From the NCBI GenBank assembly GCA_017640615.1, contig JAEPQK010000002.1, forward strand, positions 744,001 to 808,000: DNA of 64,000 nt, written 5' to 3'. This document shows, in pieces, positions 53,008-61,578 of the stretch. Made by a program: the position numbers and the translations under genes. The DNA comes from Rhizobiaceae bacterium. GTDB lineage: Bacteria; Pseudomonadota; Alphaproteobacteria; Rhizobiales; Rhizobiaceae. Each line of letters opens with the position of its first letter. Positions within the stretch are counted from its first letter, which is position 1. The notes under the pieces are model-generated. The model had not been told where the DNA came from, did not search any database, and saw nothing but the letters and a program-made list of their open reading frames with translations.

Positions 53008-54575
53008 CACACGGCCTCCTTGACGGCCGGGGATGCCGCGGCGTCTGCGCCGCCCATCAGAAGCCCGATCTTTTCATATGTCGCCTCGCCGATCGGGATC
53101 GGATCGGACAGATGGCCGTTATGCATGACGGCAATCGCATCCGAAATCTCGAACAGCTCGTCGAGATCCTGGCTGATTACGAGCACGGCCGACCCGCCGC
53201 GCGCGAGATCGATCAGGGCCTGGCGGATGCGGGCAGCAGCACCGGCGTCGACACCCCAGGTCGGCTGGTTGACGACCATAACGGCGGGCTTGCGGTCCAG
53301 CTCGCGGCCGATGATGAATTTTTGCAGATTGCCGCCAGAGAGTGCGGATGCCTCAGGGTCTTCCGCGCTTTTGCGGACATCCATGTCGGCGACTATGCGC
53401 TTCGAGGCTTTCGACAGCGCGCCCGAGGCAACTAGTCCTATGTTTGAGAGGAACGCGCTTGCATCAGTGCGGAAGCGCGACAAAAGCAGGTTTTCCGAGA
53501 GCCGCAATGCGGGCGCAGCACCATGGCCCAGCCGTTCTTCAGGCACGAATGCCGCGCCAAGCATGCGCCTGTCATTGATGTCGCGCCGGCCAGCAGCCTC
53601 GCCTCGAATGCGCAACACATTGGGCGCTTCCTGCAATACTTCTCCGGACACCGCTTCGAAGAACTCGCCCTGCCCGTTGCCAGCAACGCCTGCTATGCCG
53701 ATGACCTCCCCGCTTTTCACGGTAAGCCAGATATCGTGAAGCTGCACCGAAAACGGGCCCGCCGGCTTGCGGCTGAGCCCACAGATACCCAGCATCTCCT
53801 GCTGTTCGCCGGCTTCGCGCGGCGGGCGCTCGGCCCCCACAACCTCGTCGCCCACCATCATGCGCGCAAGCGAGGCCGGGCTTTCGTTGCGCGGATCGCA
53901 ATGCGCCACCACCTTGCCGTGCCGCAATACGGTGGCGCGGTCGCAAAGTCGTTTCACCTCTTCGAGGCGGTGCGAAATATAGAGGATCGACTTGCCCTCT
54001 GCGCGCAGGCGCTCGAGCGTCTCGAACAGCTTGTCGGCTTCCTGCGGCGTCAGGACCGAGGTCGGCTCGTCCAGAATAATGAGTTCCGGCTCCTGCAGCA
54101 GGCAGCGAACGATCTCGATGCGCTGGCGCTCGCCGACCGAAAGATCGCCGACCAGCGCAAACGGGTCGAGCGGCAGTCCATAGGCTTTGGAGAGTTCGCG
54201 CGCTTTTTCGGCGATTTCGCTGATCGGCGTTTCCTTGTCGAGCGAAAGCGCGATGTTTTCTGCCGCCGTCAGCGCTTCAAACAGCGAAAAATGCTGAAAA
54301 ACCATGCCGATGCCAAGCGCGCGGGCTTCGCCCGGGCTGTTGACGCGAACAGACTGGTCTTTCCACAGAATGTCGCCGGATGCTGGCTCGAGCGAGCCGA
54401 ACAGCATCTTCACGAGCGTCGATTTGCCGGCGCCATTTTCGCCCAGCAAAGCGTGGATTTCACCCTTGGCGATGGCGAGATCGACGGCGTCGCAGGCTTT
54501 CAGCGATCCGAAAATTTTTGTCAGGCCGCGAACCTCGAGGAGGTTCGATGTCGTTTGGGAGCCGGTGTTGTCCAA
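53007..54575 (-). CDS. BMP-type ABC ATPase with two nucleotide-binding domains
   Basis: This 522-residue double ATPase is of the sugar/nucleoside type. The first domain has Walker A GENGAGKSTLV and signature LSVGERQRIEIV. The second has the degenerate P-loop GVAGNGQGEFFEAVSG and signature LSGGNLQKFIIG. This asymmetry is normal for the RbsA/BmpA class. It heads the operon. The 112 bases upstream contain its promoter region and end at the qor stop. Confidence 0.94.
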   Translation of the reverse strand: MDNTGSQTTSNLLEVRGLTKIFGSLKACDAVDLAIAKGEIHALLGENGAGKSTLVKMLFGSLEPASGDILWKDQSVRVNSPGEARALGIGMVFQHFSLFEALTAAENIALSLDKETPISEIAEKARELSKAYGLPLDPFALVGDLSVGERQRIEIVRCLLQEPELIILDEPTSVLTPQEADKLFETLERLRAEGKSILYISHRLEEVKRLCDRATVLRHGKVVAHCDPRNESPASLARMMVGDEVVGAERPPREAGEQQEMLGICGLSRKPAGPFSVQLHDIWLTVKSGEVIGIAGVAGNGQGEFFEAVSGEVLQEAPNVLRIRGEAAGRRDINDRRMLGAAFVPEERLGHGAAPALRLSENLLLSRFRTDASAFLSNIGLVASGALSKASKRIVADMDVRKSAEDPEASALSGGNLQKFIIGRELDRKPAVMVVNQPTWGVDAGAAARIRQALIDLARGGSAVLVISQDLDELFEISDAIAVMHNGHLSDPIPIGEATYEKIGLLMGGADAAASPAVKEAV

Positions 54576-54687
54576 CCCTGCGCCTCTTTATGTTCCCCGC
54601 CGGTATGGTAGCCGGCGTAGACTGCGCCGGAAGCGGTATCGTCGTGAAAGACCTTCAAGAAATCCGGGGCCAATCGACCCGGATTAT

Positions 54688-55665
54688 CTATGTGAGCAAA
54701 ACAGTCGCCCCGCTGGTTTTGCGCCCTTCAAGGTCGGTATGCGCCTGTGCCGCGTCTTTCAGCTGATAGCGCTGATTGACGTTGATTTTTACCGCGCCGC
54801 TCGAGACCACATCGAAAAGCGCACCCGCCGAAGCCTCAAGCTCGGGGCGAGTCGCAATGTAAGTGAACAGCGTTGGCCGGGTGACGAAAAGCGATCCCTT
54901 CTGCGACAGCAGCGTCGGGGCAAATGGCGGCACCGGGCCCGATGCGTTGCCGAAAGAGACGAACATGCCGCGCGGTTTAAGGCAGTCGAGCGAGCCTTCG
55001 AATGTGTCCTTGCCGACCGAATCATAGACCACATCGCATTTCTTGCCGCCGGTGATCTCGGCCACTGCCTCGACGAAGTTCTCCTTCGAATAGTCGATGA
55101 CATGGTCGTAGCCATGCGCCTTTGCGAGCGCGGCCTTTTCCGGCGAACCGGCAGTGCCGATGATCGTTGCGCCTATATGTTTTGCCCACTGGCCGAGAAT
55201 CAGACCCACGCCGCCGGCAGCTGCGTGGTTGAGCACGACGTCGCCTGCTTTAACGGAGTAGGTGCGCAGAAGCAGATATTCGGCCGTCATGCCTTTCAGC
55301 ATCATTGCTGCGGCTTCCTCGTCGCCGATTGCGTCCGGCGTTTTGACGATCCTGTCGGCGGCTATGTTGCGCTCTTGCGCATATGCGCCAAGCGGACCGG
55401 CATAGGCGATGCGGTCGCCAACGGCGAGGCCGGAGACACCTTCGCCCAGCGCCACAACTTCGCCCGCCCCCTCATTGCCCGGAATGAAAGGCAGGCCGTT
55501 CGGCGCCGGATAGAGCCCGGTGCGGAAATAGCAGTCGATGAAATTCAGGCCGATCGCGGTGTGGCGGATGCGCACTTCGCCAGCGCCCGGCCTCTCAAGC
55601 TCGACATCCTCATAGGTCAGAACTTCGGGGCCGCCATGCTTATGGACCCGTACCGCTTTGATCAT
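54688..55665 (-). CDS. qor: NADPH:quinone oxidoreductase (zeta-crystallin-like)
   Basis: This medium-chain dehydrogenase/reductase of 325 aa has MIKAVRVHKHGGPEVL, the NADPH-binding region NHAAAGGVGLILGQWAKH, and a FIPGNEGAGEVVALGEG domain without zinc-binding Cys. These are typical of QOR. The ATG at 55665 overlaps the pcs stop by four bases. The longer upstream frame is a shadow of pcs. Confidence 0.92.
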   Translation of the reverse strand: MIKAVRVHKHGGPEVLTYEDVELERPGAGEVRIRHTAIGLNFIDCYFRTGLYPAPNGLPFIPGNEGAGEVVALGEGVSGLAVGDRIAYAGPLGAYAQERNIAADRIVKTPDAIGDEEAAAMMLKGMTAEYLLLRTYSVKAGDVVLNHAAAGGVGLILGQWAKHIGATIIGTAGSPEKAALAKAHGYDHVIDYSKENFVEAVAEITGGKKCDVVYDSVGKDTFEGSLDCLKPRGMFVSFGNASGPVPPFAPTLLSQKGSLFVTRPTLFTYIATRPELEASAGALFDVVSSGAVKINVNQRYQLKDAAQAHTDLEGRKTSGATVLLT

Positions 55666-56438
55666 GCTTCTGTTTCCTGCGTTTTTCCAAGGTTCGGGAA
55701 GAGTTGCATCACCGCGCCGACGAAGAAGAGATAGATGCTGGTCACCGCAATCACAGCCTTGACCAGCGAGCCGGTTTCCATCCCCTGCAGAAGCGCGATT
55801 GCGCCGAACAGACACCAGACCAGGAAGATCGGCAGGTTGATCATGCGCAGGCGTATCACCCGCACGGGATGAAGGAAATTCACCGGAGCAAAGGTAAATA
55901 GCGCCGCGATGAGCACCACCGAGAATGAGACATATTCTCCCGGCTGCGTCACGAAGAGCGAAAACACCACCATGTTCCACACCACCGGGAACCCGCGGAA
56001 GAAGTTCTCCTTCGTCTTCATGCCGGTGTCGGCATAGTAGATTGCGCTGGACACAACGATGATCGCTGCCGAGACGAATGACAGCCCCTCGCCCATGAAC
56101 CCGCGCTGATAGAGCGCGAAGGCCGGTATCAGCACGTAGGTCACATAGTCGATAATGTTGTCGAGCATTTCACCCGACCAAGTCGGTAGCACTTCCTTCA
56201 CGTCGAGCTTGCGCGCGATCGGCCCGTCGATGCCATCGACGAGAAGCGCCAGCCCCAGCCACCAGAACATCGCTGTCCAGCGCTGTTCGCTCGCCGCGAC
56301 AAGCGACAGAAACGCCAGGAAGGAGCCAGACGCTGTCAGCAGATGGACCGAGAAGGCCCGAGCCTGCGGCCACGTGACCTTCTTTTTGGGGTGCGGAATA
56401 CGCTCCGAGAGCTTTTTCTTGCGGTTCTCAGCCGTCAC
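55662..56438 (-). CDS. pcs: phosphatidylcholine synthase
   Basis: Pcs condenses CDP-diacylglycerol with choline in one step and is characteristic of rhizobia, Brucella and relatives. The protein has about eight hydrophobic helices and the CDP-alcohol phosphotransferase motif DGIDGPIAR, then G-x3-D-x3-D in SGEMLDNIIDYVT. The match to known Pcs sequence is strong (AFSVHLLTASGSFLAFL). I use the GTG at 56438, which overlaps the upstream stop as GTGA. An in-frame ATG at 56462 would extend it by eight residues. About 258 aa. Confidence 0.93.
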   Translation of the reverse strand: MTAENRKKKLSERIPHPKKKVTWPQARAFSVHLLTASGSFLAFLSLVAASEQRWTAMFWWLGLALLVDGIDGPIARKLDVKEVLPTWSGEMLDNIIDYVTYVLIPAFALYQRGFMGEGLSFVSAAIIVVSSAIYYADTGMKTKENFFRGFPVVWNMVVFSLFVTQPGEYVSFSVVLIAALFTFAPVNFLHPVRVIRLRMINLPIFLVWCLFGAIALLQGMETGSLVKAVIAVTSIYLFFVGAVMQLFPNLGKTQETEA

Positions 56439-57049
56439 GGGCCGCGCCAGTCCAGCTTGCAAATCTCGGCCGAGCGGCCGGCGAAGTTCCAGTTGCGGCC
56501 GAAGGCACGCATGCGGCTCTTGTCGGATTTCGCGACGATGATCTCCGAGGCGATCCAGTACTGCGAGTTGGTGATCACCGTATCCTCGCCGTTTTCCTTG
56601 CCCGGAATCGGGGTCACCGCGCCATCGATAATCTTCGGTATCTGGAAGATGCGCGTGCCGTCCTTCACCACATAACTGATCGGCGCGCGCTCGATACCGA
56701 GAAACTGGCCCACCAGAATGTCGAGCAGCCCCGTCGTGCCGCCCGCCTTGCCGGAGAAAATCTTGCCGATCGCCTTTTCGGCGTAGATCGAGGCGCGCTC
56801 GTCGAGAAACAGCCCCGCGGTCCAGTTGCCACGGCTCATATAGCCGGGAATTTCCATGATCAGGCCGAGATTGATGCCGGACAGATCGACATCGTCATAA
56901 TGGCCTTTGTCGATCCGGAAGCCGGCCCAGGTCTGGCAATAACCTTCGGTTGGCGGGTGATTGCCCAGCGATAACACGCAGGGGCAAAAAACCGTGCAAT
57001 TGCAGGACAGTACGAGTTCGCCCTTCAAAGCCCAGTTCTTCTGGCGCAT
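56435..57049 (-). CDS. DUF1326 family protein
   Basis: This 204-residue protein has the conserved Cys motif CNCTVFCPC near residue 16 and GGTTGLLDILVGQFLG further on. These mark the DUF1326 family. The Cys cluster suggests metal or disulphide chemistry, but no function is established. It is paired with the DUF2182 gene 18 bases upstream, a pairing that recurs in bacteria, and overlaps pcs by four bases if the GTG start is used. Confidence 0.92.
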   Translation of the reverse strand: MRQKNWALKGELVLSCNCTVFCPCVLSLGNHPPTEGYCQTWAGFRIDKGHYDDVDLSGINLGLIMEIPGYMSRGNWTAGLFLDERASIYAEKAIGKIFSGKAGGTTGLLDILVGQFLGIERAPISYVVKDGTRIFQIPKIIDGAVTPIPGKENGEDTVITNSQYWIASEIIVAKSDKSRMRAFGRNWNFAGRSAEICKLDWRGP

Positions 57050-57067
57050 CGATCTTTCACTCCCTGT

Positions 57068-57931
57068 TCAGGTCGAGATTACAAGCAGCGTTGCCGCCCA
57101 CACAAGCAGTATCGTTCCGGCGATGCGGCCTATCACCCGGCCATTGCCGGTTTTTTCCACGATCGCGAAAAGACCGATCAGCGCCATCCAGAATATGTTC
57201 ATGATGCCGACGGCGAACATGACGAGCATCAGCGCCCAGCAGCAGCCAAGGCACCAGAGCCCCTGTTCCATGCCCAGCCGAAATACCCCGCCAGCACGGT
57301 TCGACCAGCGGCCGAACAGGGTGGAGAATGGTGCACGACACTTGGTCAGGCAGGCGTCCTTCATTGAAGAGAACTGCCACCCGCCTGCCAGCGCCAGAGC
57401 GGCCGCGCCCACCCAGCCGGCAAGACGCGGGTCTTCCGGCGTTGCCGCCTGAACCGCAATTGTGAGCGCTGCAAAGGCGATTGCTCCCGCTAGCCACACG
57501 GTGAGATAGCCGGCGACGAGCACCCAGGGGTGCACAACGCGTTTTCCGGCTGCCGATGCCGTATCGGCGATCTCGCAATAGGTGCGGATCATCGGCGCGG
57601 CGGAAGGCAGCATGGTTGCGACCGCCATCAGGAACCACATGAGGACAAGCGCGGCCGCACGCGGAACGCTACCAGCCGCCGTTTCCGGCGATAGGCAGAG
57701 CTGCGCGAAAGCCGCCACCAGACCGCCCGCCTCTGGAAACGGCAGCGCATCGACCATCCAACCGCCCGGTCCAGTCGTGGTCGGTGGCAGGGAAGCGGCC
57801 GTCCATAGCAGCATCAGCCAGGCGACGCCGACCGCCGCCCAAACGCTGCCCAGAACCAGCATGCGCGTCTCGCCCGACAGTTTGGCCAAGGTACGTGCGC
57901 TGGTGCCCAGATGTTCGAAACCATCACTCAT
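57068..57931 (-). CDS. DUF2182 family membrane protein
   Basis: This 287-residue protein has about six to seven hydrophobic helices and the family motif PMIRTYCEIAD, with further His/Cys-containing segments (SSMKDACLTKCRAPF, MEQGLWCLGCCWALM). DUF2182 proteins are often annotated as predicted metal-binding integral membrane proteins. It heads the DUF2182-DUF1326-pcs-qor run. Confidence 0.92.
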   Translation of the reverse strand: MSDGFEHLGTSARTLAKLSGETRMLVLGSVWAAVGVAWLMLLWTAASLPPTTTGPGGWMVDALPFPEAGGLVAAFAQLCLSPETAAGSVPRAAALVLMWFLMAVATMLPSAAPMIRTYCEIADTASAAGKRVVHPWVLVAGYLTVWLAGAIAFAALTIAVQAATPEDPRLAGWVGAAALALAGGWQFSSMKDACLTKCRAPFSTLFGRWSNRAGGVFRLGMEQGLWCLGCCWALMLVMFAVGIMNIFWMALIGLFAIVEKTGNGRVIGRIAGTILLVWAATLLVIST

Positions 57932-58013
57932 GGGTGGAGCCTAAGCCAATTCGTCACGTTGAACAGCCGCGAGATCGCGTTCATATGTGTTGTAGCAGCG
58001 CAGGAGGTGGCAC

Positions 58014-59225
58014 ATGTCGGGCACCGCATCAACGCAGGTACTTGTCGCCGGCGCAGGCCCGGTCGGCATGATCGCCGCGCTGGCACTGGCCCGTGCCGGA
58101 TTTTCGACCGTCTTGGCTGGCCCGCCCGCATCGGAAGCGGACCGCCGCACGACGGCGGTCATGGCGCCTTCGCTTGCCTTCCTTGCGTCGTTGGGGCTTC
58201 AGGACGATGCTTTCGAAGGCGCCGCACCGCTCAAGACCATGCGCATCATCGATGCAACCAGCCGCCTCGTGCGCAGCCCGACCGTCACCTTTCATGCGGC
58301 CGAAATCGGCGAAAGCCGTTTCGGGCTCAACATTCCCAACCGCCTGCTGAATGCCGCGCTTGAGCGTGCGGTGGCAGCGGAGGCTGGCATCACCCGCGTC
58401 GAAAAGCCCGTAAACGACTGGAATCTCGGCGATCTGGCAGCAGAAGCGGTTTTCGCGGATGGCGAAATGATCGCATCGCAACTGGTCGTCGCAGCCGATG
58501 GCCGCAATTCTCCCGCCCGTGACGCCGCCGGCATCCGCGCTCGCCGCCACGAACTGCCGCAGGCAGCACTTGTGGTCAGCTTTTCGCATGCGCGCCCGCA
58601 TGGTGGCAGCTCGACCGAGTTTCACACCGAAGACGGCCCGTTCACGCAGGTGCCGCTGCCCGGTGACCGCTCCAGCCTGGTGTGGGTGACGAAACCGTCC
58701 TATGCACAGGAGCTGCTGGCTCTAGACGGTGAAACGCTTGCGCTGCGCATTGAAGAACGCATGCAGTCGATGCTTGGCAAGATCTCGGTTGAGGACGGAC
58801 GGCAGGTCTATCCGCTTGCGGAGATTTCGGCCTCTCCGGTCGCGCTTTCACGCGTTGCGCTCGTGGGCGAGGCCGCACACGTCTTCCCGCCGATCGGCGC
58901 ACAGGGCCTCAATCTCGGCATTCGGGATGTTGAGGACGTCGTGGCCGCTGCCGCCGCGCACCGCGACGATCCGGGCTCACCAGCCGCGCTCAATGCCTAT
59001 GTGCGGCGCAGGCTTGGCGATGTCACTGCCCGCTCCGGTCTGGTGAACCTGCTCAACCGTTCGCTGCTCTCCAGCTTCCTTCCGGCGCAGATTGCGCGCA
59101 CCGCAGGCCTTACGGCAATGCGAGAAATCGGGCCCCTGCGAACTTTTGCAATGCGCGAGGGATTGCGCCCAGGGAGCGGATTTTCTTCACTTTTCCATCG
59201 TTCAAGGGAACAGGTCGGCCGGTAG
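58014..59225 (+). CDS. UbiH/VisC/COQ6-family FAD monooxygenase
   Basis: This 403-residue flavoprotein hydroxylase has the N-terminal Rossmann motif VLVAGAGPVGMIAALALARAG, the middle VVAADGRNSPARDAAG (DG motif) and the C-terminal GEAAHVFPPIGAQGLNLGIRDVEDV (GD/FAD motif). These are typical of aromatic ring hydroxylases acting in ubiquinone biosynthesis. Which ring position it acts on is not clear. Its C-terminus overlaps the convergent AEC transporter by 24 bases. Confidence 0.92.
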   Translation: MSGTASTQVLVAGAGPVGMIAALALARAGFSTVLAGPPASEADRRTTAVMAPSLAFLASLGLQDDAFEGAAPLKTMRIIDATSRLVRSPTVTFHAAEIGESRFGLNIPNRLLNAALERAVAAEAGITRVEKPVNDWNLGDLAAEAVFADGEMIASQLVVAADGRNSPARDAAGIRARRHELPQAALVVSFSHARPHGGSSTEFHTEDGPFTQVPLPGDRSSLVWVTKPSYAQELLALDGETLALRIEERMQSMLGKISVEDGRQVYPLAEISASPVALSRVALVGEAAHVFPPIGAQGLNLGIRDVEDVVAAAAAHRDDPGSPAALNAYVRRRLGDVTARSGLVNLLNRSLLSSFLPAQIARTAGLTAMREIGPLRTFAMREGLRPGSGFSSLFHRSREQVGR

Positions 59226-60164
59226 CAAGCCCGCCTTGATCACATAAAGCAGCACGGTCACTGTCGCGACCGAAACCACGGTTGTGACAAGGATCGTCGC
59301 GGACGCACGCTCAACCCAGAAACCATATTGCTGGCCGATGACGAAAACATTTGTCGCGGTCGGCAGTGCAGCCAACAGCACCGCAGTATATACCCACACC
59401 GGGTCGAAATCGCCGATGAAGCTCAGGATCACCAAGCATATGAGCGGGTGCACGCACAGTTTGAGAAAGGCGATCAGGCCGATTTCGGACGGCAGCCGTT
59501 TCAGCGGCCTGAGCGCCAGCGTTACGCCCATCGCGAAAAGCGCGCAGGGAGCCGCCGCGCGCGACAGGTAATCGAGCAGCGTGTCGATGGGAAGCGGCGG
59601 GCGCACCTCGAATGCGGCAGCACTCACCCCCACCGCAGTGGCGATGATGAATGGGTGGAAGGCGATCTTTTTGACGACATCCAGCGCCACCGTAAGCGCC
59701 GGACTGTCGTCGCTGCCGGCCAGCGCCATCATCATCGGCGCGATGGCGAAATGCATCATGTTTTCAACGCAGAAGATCAGTGCCACAGGCACCGCGGCCG
59801 CCTCGCCGAACGCCAGAAGCGCGATGCCGGGGCCCATATAGCCGATATTGCCGTATGCGGCGGCGAGCCCCTTCACGGTGCTTTGCGCCACTTCGCCGCG
59901 CGACGCGATCACCGAAATGACAAACATCAGCGCAAAGATAAGAAAGGTTGAGAAGACCGAACCGAATATGAATGTGAATTCGGTCAGTTTCTCGATCGGC
60001 GTTTTGGAGAGCAGCTGAAAAAACAGCGCCGGCAAAGCGACATAGATGATGAAGGTGTTCATCCAGCCGAGCGCCTCGACAGGCTGACGGGTAATGCGCG
60101 CCACCGCATATCCCAGAAAGATCATCCCGAAAAACGGGAGAACGAGGCCGACAATGTCCGACAT
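59202..60164 (-). CDS. AEC-family transporter
   Basis: This 320-residue membrane protein of the auxin efflux carrier/bile-acid sodium symporter superfamily has about ten hydrophobic helices. Motifs IGYMGPGIALLAFGEAAAVP and LLAALPTATNVFVIGQQYGFW are typical of the AEC (YfdV-like) family of anion transporters. The substrate is unknown. It overlaps the convergent UbiH-like gene by 24 bases. Confidence 0.92.
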   Translation of the reverse strand: MSDIVGLVLPFFGMIFLGYAVARITRQPVEALGWMNTFIIYVALPALFFQLLSKTPIEKLTEFTFIFGSVFSTFLIFALMFVISVIASRGEVAQSTVKGLAAAYGNIGYMGPGIALLAFGEAAAVPVALIFCVENMMHFAIAPMMMALAGSDDSPALTVALDVVKKIAFHPFIIATAVGVSAAAFEVRPPLPIDTLLDYLSRAAAPCALFAMGVTLALRPLKRLPSEIGLIAFLKLCVHPLICLVILSFIGDFDPVWVYTAVLLAALPTATNVFVIGQQYGFWVERASATILVTTVVSVATVTVLLYVIKAGLLPADLFP

Positions 60165-60296
60165 GGCTACCTTCGTCGTTGCATCTATCGGCTAAAGCGT
60201 GTCGGCCACCGGCGTCAAGCGCGATGCCGCATTGCAACATGCAGCCTATTGAATTGTTTGCTGCATTGCGCCAGATACAGGACCAAGGAGTTGACG

Positions 60297-60632
60297 ATGG
60301 ACGGACATGTGAGGATCGCGCGGTTTGGAATCGGTCAGGTGGTGCGCCACCGCCTGTTTCCGTTTCGCGGCGTCATTTTCGATGTCGACCCCGAATTCGC
60401 GAACACCGAGGAATGGTACGAATCCATTCCCGCCGAGGTCCGGCCGCGCAAGGACCAGCCCTACTATCACCTGCTCGCCGAAAACGACGAGACGGAATAT
60501 GTGGCTTATGTGTCGGAGCAGAATCTGCTTGAGGACACGTCAGGCGATCCGGTCCGCCACCCGCAGGTCAAAGAGTTCTTCATGATCACGCCGGACGGCC
60601 GCTACGAGCCGAAGGCGCAGGCGCACCACTAG
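60297..60632 (+). CDS. hspQ: heat shock protein HspQ
   Basis: This 111-residue HspQ/YccV-like protein has motifs RFGIGQVVRHRLFPFRGVIFDVDPEF and DQPYYHLLAEND, typical of the hemimethylated-DNA-binding-like fold. HspQ modulates Lon protease in enterobacteria. AAGGAG six bases before the ATG at 60297 fixes the start. Transcription ends in a strong bidirectional hairpin. Confidence 0.93.
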   Translation: MDGHVRIARFGIGQVVRHRLFPFRGVIFDVDPEFANTEEWYESIPAEVRPRKDQPYYHLLAENDETEYVAYVSEQNLLEDTSGDPVRHPQVKEFFMITPDGRYEPKAQAHH

Positions 60633-60662
60633 CGCTCGCATTTCAGGCATATCCATACGAAA

Positions 60663-60687
60663 AAGGCGGGCTCGATTGGCCCGCCTT
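60663..60687. terminator. bidirectional terminator between hspQ and the IalB gene
   Basis: Arms AAGGCGGGC (60663-60671) and GCCCGCCTT (60679-60687) enclose TCGATTG. Minus-strand transcripts end in CCTTTTTCG, a clear U-run for the IalB-family gene, and the + strand has CTTCGTCTTCT. It lies 30 bases after hspQ and 25 bases after the convergent stop. Confidence 0.85.
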
Positions 60688-60711
60688 CGTCTTCTGCAGC
60701 TCTAAATCCGA

Positions 60712-61350
60712 TCAACCGCCGGATTTGGCCTTTTCCTGTTCCTCGCGCAGCTTGCGCTGGAAGTCCTCATTGTTCTTGTTCACGAACTCTTCGAGCTGGC
60801 GCTGGCGGTCCTCAATGTCGGACTGCTGCAGCGGCGGGCCGTCATAAGCGTCGGTGAAACCCGACAGCGTCACCTGGATCGGGTTCGGCTGGTTCTGGAA
60901 GTTCACCGAGGTCAGCGTGAGCGACGAACCGCGCTTGAACGAGTTTACCAGGTCGTCGTTAAGCGCGACTTCGCCAATGCAACGGTCGGGAAGGCAGATC
61001 GCGTAGTCGATCTTGCGGGCCTGGCCGCCATCGACCTGCATCGCAATACCGGGCTGGACCATGCGGCCCGACGGTACGGTGATTTGGAATACGCGCTGAT
61101 TGACCTTGCCCTTCAGCTCAAGCAGGCTGATGCCAGTGATGAGCTGGCCGGATTCGGCAACGATGATGTTCTGCACATTGCAGATGTCGACATCTTCCTG
61201 CTTGGTGCAGGCCTTGAACCAGCCTTCCGGAAGCTGGGGCTGCTGCTGCGCCACAGCGCCGGTCAGGCCACTGGCCAGCATCGCGGCTGCTGCAATGGCG
61301 GTTGCCGCTGCGCGGCTCGCGATTGTTGTCCGGAGTTTCATCGTGTCCAT
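60712..61350 (-). CDS. invasion-associated locus B (IalB) family protein
   Basis: This 212-residue exported protein has a Sec signal (about residues 1-34, ending AVAQQ) and the IalB domain with Cys pairs (KACTKQEDVDICNV; YAICLPDRCIGEVAL). The C-terminal is Gln/Glu/Lys-rich coiled coil. IalB homologues are widespread in Rhizobiales, named from Bartonella. The function in non-pathogens is unknown. The ATG at 61350 is used; an ATG three codons later is possible. Confidence 0.9.
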   Translation of the reverse strand: MDTMKLRTTIASRAAATAIAAAAMLASGLTGAVAQQQPQLPEGWFKACTKQEDVDICNVQNIIVAESGQLITGISLLELKGKVNQRVFQITVPSGRMVQPGIAMQVDGGQARKIDYAICLPDRCIGEVALNDDLVNSFKRGSSLTLTSVNFQNQPNPIQVTLSGFTDAYDGPPLQQSDIEDRQRQLEEFVNKNNEDFQRKLREEQEKAKSGG

Positions 61351-61578
61351 TTCCCTTTGTCAGACGCGGAGGCGGCTGTTGCCCACCCCGTTTCCACGCT
61401 TGGTTGTTGGCCAAATGAGGCAACAGCATGACTGGGTGGGCCTGTTACAACGCGCGATATGCCAAATCCAGTGCGATTTCGACACAGCGGCCGAATTCGT
61501 CCATACTCGGTTAAGATCGAGGCCGCGCTTCGGCGCTGCTTCGAACATCCATCCCACATAAGCGGAGAACACTCACTG

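Noticed and set aside
52174..53739. 521-residue + strand frame across the BMP permease and ATPase genes
   Set aside because: It crosses two well-supported minus-strand genes and has no recognisable domain.
54576..54687. Possible small gene or riboswitch between qor and the BMP ATPase
   Set aside because: The 112-base gap has a short GC-rich dyad around GCCGGCGTAGACTGCGCCGG but no ribosome-binding site, start codon in context or known riboswitch pattern.
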